This document shows positions 50,663-52,368 of a DNA stretch of 52,368 nt, in pieces (the first letter of the stretch is position 1; every line of letters begins with the position of its first letter). The position numbers and the translations under genes were made by a program. A model generated the notes under the pieces. It was not told the origin of the DNA and did not search any database. It worked only from the letters and a program-made list of their open reading frames with translations. The stretch is taken from positions 1 through 52,368 of the forward strand of contig JACMPQ010000020.1 in assembly GCA_014377425.1 (NCBI GenBank), in the 5' to 3' direction. Origin of the DNA: Microbacteriaceae bacterium (lineage in GTDB: Bacteria; Actinomycetota; Actinomycetes; Actinomycetales; Microbacteriaceae).

Positions 50663-51931
50663 TTAGGGGCCGCCCAAGATACCGACGGCGGCCGAATACA
50701 CGCCGAGGGTCGCGGTGGCGAGGATGACGCCAAGCACTACCCAGCGGTACCGGCCGGCGAGACGATGTGGTTCGGGCAGTGCCCGGCGCGCGAGCAGGTA
50801 GAGGAAGGTCAACACGATCGGCAGCAGCAGCGCATTCATTACCTGAACGGACAGGTTGAGCTGAATGAGGTTGACCCCCGACAGCACAACCAACGCTCCG
50901 GCCAGCACTACGGAAATGAAAACCAGGTAGAACCACGGGGCTTCGCTGGGACGGTGCTGCAGGGATCTTTTGTACCCGGTCACCTCGCCGATTCCCCAGG
51001 CGGCGGTGAGGCTCGCGACGATCGCCGCAATGAGCGCTGCTCCCACCATCCCGAGCGAAAAAAGCACCTTGCCGGCGAATTGGCCGAGGTAGGGCGTGAG
51101 GGAATCCGAAATCTGCTGCACGGTATCGAGCCCGGCACCCTTTTGGTTGTGCGCCCAGAGGGTTGCCGCCACGGTGACCAGCATGCCCACCATGATCAGC
51201 TGGGTGACGACGGCGCCGATGCCGGTATCCCAGCGGGCGGAGCGCAGATGCGACACGTTGAGGCCCTTGTCGACAACGGCCGACTGCTGGTAGAAGACCA
51301 TCCAGGGCATGATGACGGCCCCGATATTTGCCGCGACCAGAAAGAGATAACTGGGGTTGGTGATCGGTGCGGTGAGGAGTCCCCGCCCAACCTGGCCGAC
51401 ATCGGGGCCGGCCAGCACCATCGTGACCAGAAACACCAGCTCAAAAAAGCCCAAAGCGATGGCGATGCGTTCGACCCGGCGATAGTTGCCGCTCACCACC
51501 ACCGCGATGAGAAAAACGGCCACGATCGCCACGCTGACCGCCGGGCGCACGCCCCACATCAGACCCACCCCGGCGATGCCGCTCATCTCGGTGACGATGG
51601 CCCCGGCGCAAGCGACCACCAGAGTAGCCACCGACAACCAAGCCCAACCGGCACCGAAGCGCTGACGAATCAGCTCGCCGTGGCCCATTCCGGTAACGAG
51701 TCCGAGGCGAACCGTAAGTTCTTGCACCATGAAGACCACCGGAATCAGGATGACCTGAACCGAGAGCAGCCCGTAGCCCCAGGTTGCGCCGCTCTGAGCT
51801 GCGGTGATGAGGCTGCCGGCATCGGTATCGGCCAACATCACGACAAGCCCTGGCCCGGCAACGGTGAGCCACATGAGCAACGCCGTTTTTGCCGTTACGC
51901 GTCGCCGGGTGGTTGGCATAACCATGTTCAC
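50663..51931 (-). CDS. NRAMP-like divalent metal transporter with altered metal-site motifs
   Basis: Membrane protein of 422 residues with about 11 helices and the NRAMP layout: helix 1 VAGPGLVVMLADTDAGSLITA, helix 6 ANIGAVIMPWMVFYQQSAVV. The family normally has DPGN in helix 1 and MPH in helix 6; here they read DTDAGS and MPWM, so the aspartate and methionine stay but the asparagine and histidine are changed. Such variants include NRAMP-related Mg or Mn transporters. The GTG at 51931 is used; the ATG two codons on is possible. A DtxR-type box and a -10 TATACG lie upstream, suggesting metal repression. Confidence 0.85.
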   Translation of the reverse strand: MNMVMPTTRRRVTAKTALLMWLTVAGPGLVVMLADTDAGSLITAAQSGATWGYGLLSVQVILIPVVFMVQELTVRLGLVTGMGHGELIRQRFGAGWAWLSVATLVVACAGAIVTEMSGIAGVGLMWGVRPAVSVAIVAVFLIAVVVSGNYRRVERIAIALGFFELVFLVTMVLAGPDVGQVGRGLLTAPITNPSYLFLVAANIGAVIMPWMVFYQQSAVVDKGLNVSHLRSARWDTGIGAVVTQLIMVGMLVTVAATLWAHNQKGAGLDTVQQISDSLTPYLGQFAGKVLFSLGMVGAALIAAIVASLTAAWGIGEVTGYKRSLQHRPSEAPWFYLVFISVVLAGALVVLSGVNLIQLNLSVQVMNALLLPIVLTFLYLLARRALPEPHRLAGRYRWVVLGVILATATLGVYSAAVGILGGP

Positions 51932-51952
51932 CCGGAGCCTCAGATTCCCTAG

Positions 51953-51971
51953 TTAAGTAAGACTCACCGTA
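51953..51971 (-). promoter_or_regulatory. DtxR/IdeR/MntR-type operator upstream of the NRAMP-like gene
   Basis: TTAAGTAAGACTCACCGTA matches the DtxR-family consensus TWAGGTTAGSCTAACCTWA at 14 of 19 positions, including the TnAnGTnAG...CTnACC core. It is 21 bases upstream of the transporter GTG and overlaps a -10 TATACG (51968-51973 read on the minus strand). The regulator is not in the window. Confidence 0.5.
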
Positions 51972-52077
51972 TATGTTGCCGGGTGGGCGTTTGATGCGGC
52001 TAGAGCGTAGGCATCCCGCGAGAGCCCCGCGACGACCCTGAAATCGGCACAGAAGCGGCCACAAAAGCGGGCGCAAA

Positions 52078-52110
52078 CAAGCCCCGTGAATATCATGTTC
52101 ACGGGGCTTG
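52078..52110 (-). terminator. Strong hairpin after the dipeptidase gene
   Basis: CAAGCCCCGTGAA (52078-52090) and TTCACGGGGCTTG (52098-52110) form a perfect 13-bp stem with loop TATCATG. On the minus strand it follows the dipeptidase stop by 32 bases and is followed by TTTG. Confidence 0.75.
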
Positions 52111-52142
52111 AAGTGGTGATCCCGGAGGGTTGTGAGCCTTCC

Positions 52143-52368
52143 CTAGAGGCGAGAAAGTACTTCCTTCACCAGAGGCCACACGCGTTCGACAGACTTGTAA
52201 TTCACTTTTTCATCAAATGAGTGGAGCGCGTGAAGTTCGGTGCCGATGGAGATGATGTCGGCGACAGGTACTCGGCGGCTGAACATCCCCAGCTCCAAGG
52301 AGCACTGCGAAACCTCAACCGCAGCGTCTGTCCCCATCACGAACCGGTAGGCGTCCGACGCAATCGCC
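52143..52368 (-). CDS. C-terminus of an M20-family dipeptidase (PepD-like), start outside window
   Basis: The frame is open to the window edge; 74 codons visible. The end reads YRFVMGTDAAVEVSQCSLELG, RRVPVADIISIGTELHALHS and ERVWPLVKEVLSRL, matching the C-terminal metal-binding domain of PepD-type (M20C) aminoacyl-histidine dipeptidases, where the pattern is HxGLECG ... DxISIGP ... H(S/T)PxE. Here the first motif is QCSLELG, a departure; the rest is intact. Cytosolic peptide breakdown is expected. The short frame from 52340 is only its tail. Confidence 0.7.
   Translation of the reverse strand, partial: AIASDAYRFVMGTDAAVEVSQCSLELGMFSRRVPVADIISIGTELHALHSFDEKVNYKSVERVWPLVKEVLSRL

Noticed and set aside
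50534-51952. A 472-residue His/Asp-rich plus-strand protein opposite the NRAMP-like gene
   Set aside because: It is the complement of a membrane-protein gene with clear helices; the polar composition follows from that.

Overview
The window looks like chromosomal DNA of a high-GC actinobacterium. The best fit is a member of the Microbacteriaceae, probably cold-adapted. The reasons are the many GTG starts and dense overlapping operons, a menaquinone pathway, a System II (ResB/CcsB) cytochrome c maturation operon, the small ribosomal protein bS22 beside a BldC-like regulator and proC, an archaeal-type aspartyl-tRNA synthetase, and a secreted ice-binding protein with three DUF3494 domains. Assignment to a family is inference; no rRNA is present.

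Layout. 1-3155: a drug-efflux MFS gene (cut by the window edge) with a divergent TetR gene and a good palindromic operator, then a reductase of the RibD/DHFR type and a TenA thiaminase. 3446-8710: a catabolic cluster under a LacI-type regulator, made of an asparaginase-like amidase, a polysaccharide-deacetylase-family hydrolase that resembles cyclic imidases, an MFS importer and an unrecognised CxxC protein. The promoter carries two matching operators 32 bp apart. 8925-13414: tRNA-Met, tRNA-Thr, a GH13 alpha-glucosidase, an M23 peptidase, an inositol-phosphatase-family enzyme and tRNA-Tyr. 13518-16990: YajQ, cardiolipin synthase and a ferredoxin-NADP reductase.

17080-27312 is a menaquinone region: polyprenyl diphosphate synthase, menG, menF, menD, menA, menE, menB and menC, with two small membrane proteins among them. 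27323-32304 is the cytochrome c maturation operon (histidine phosphatase, TlpA-like thioredoxin, CcdA, ResB, CcsB). Together these supply the quinone and the c-type cytochromes of the respiratory chain. In-frame 15-bp tandem repeats occur in menD, ccsB and resB.

32441-41888 is housekeeping: aspS, an acidic hypothetical protein, Dabb and glutaredoxin-like proteins, bS22, BldC, ArsR, proC, a CDF transporter, a glutamine amidotransferase, tadA, upp, a winged-helix regulator and a PAP2 phosphatase. The winged-helix gene has a striking leader: a strong promoter with a perfect palindrome in its spacer, and a cysteine-containing 27-residue ORF that would start at the first transcribed base.

42091-45274 is the most interesting locus: a WxL-partner (DUF916-like) membrane-anchored protein followed by a 784-residue protein with three DUF3494 ice-binding domains and a C-terminal WxL-like domain. 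It reads as a surface-displayed ice-binding system. It runs into the remains of a GNAT acetyltransferase gene. The right end holds a MarR regulator, a DNA photolyase, a 31-bp tandem repeat, the pseudouridine-degrading pair psuK/psuG, a secreted-repeat lipoprotein, an NRAMP-like transporter with unusual metal-site motifs and a DtxR-type box upstream, and the C-terminus of an M20 dipeptidase.
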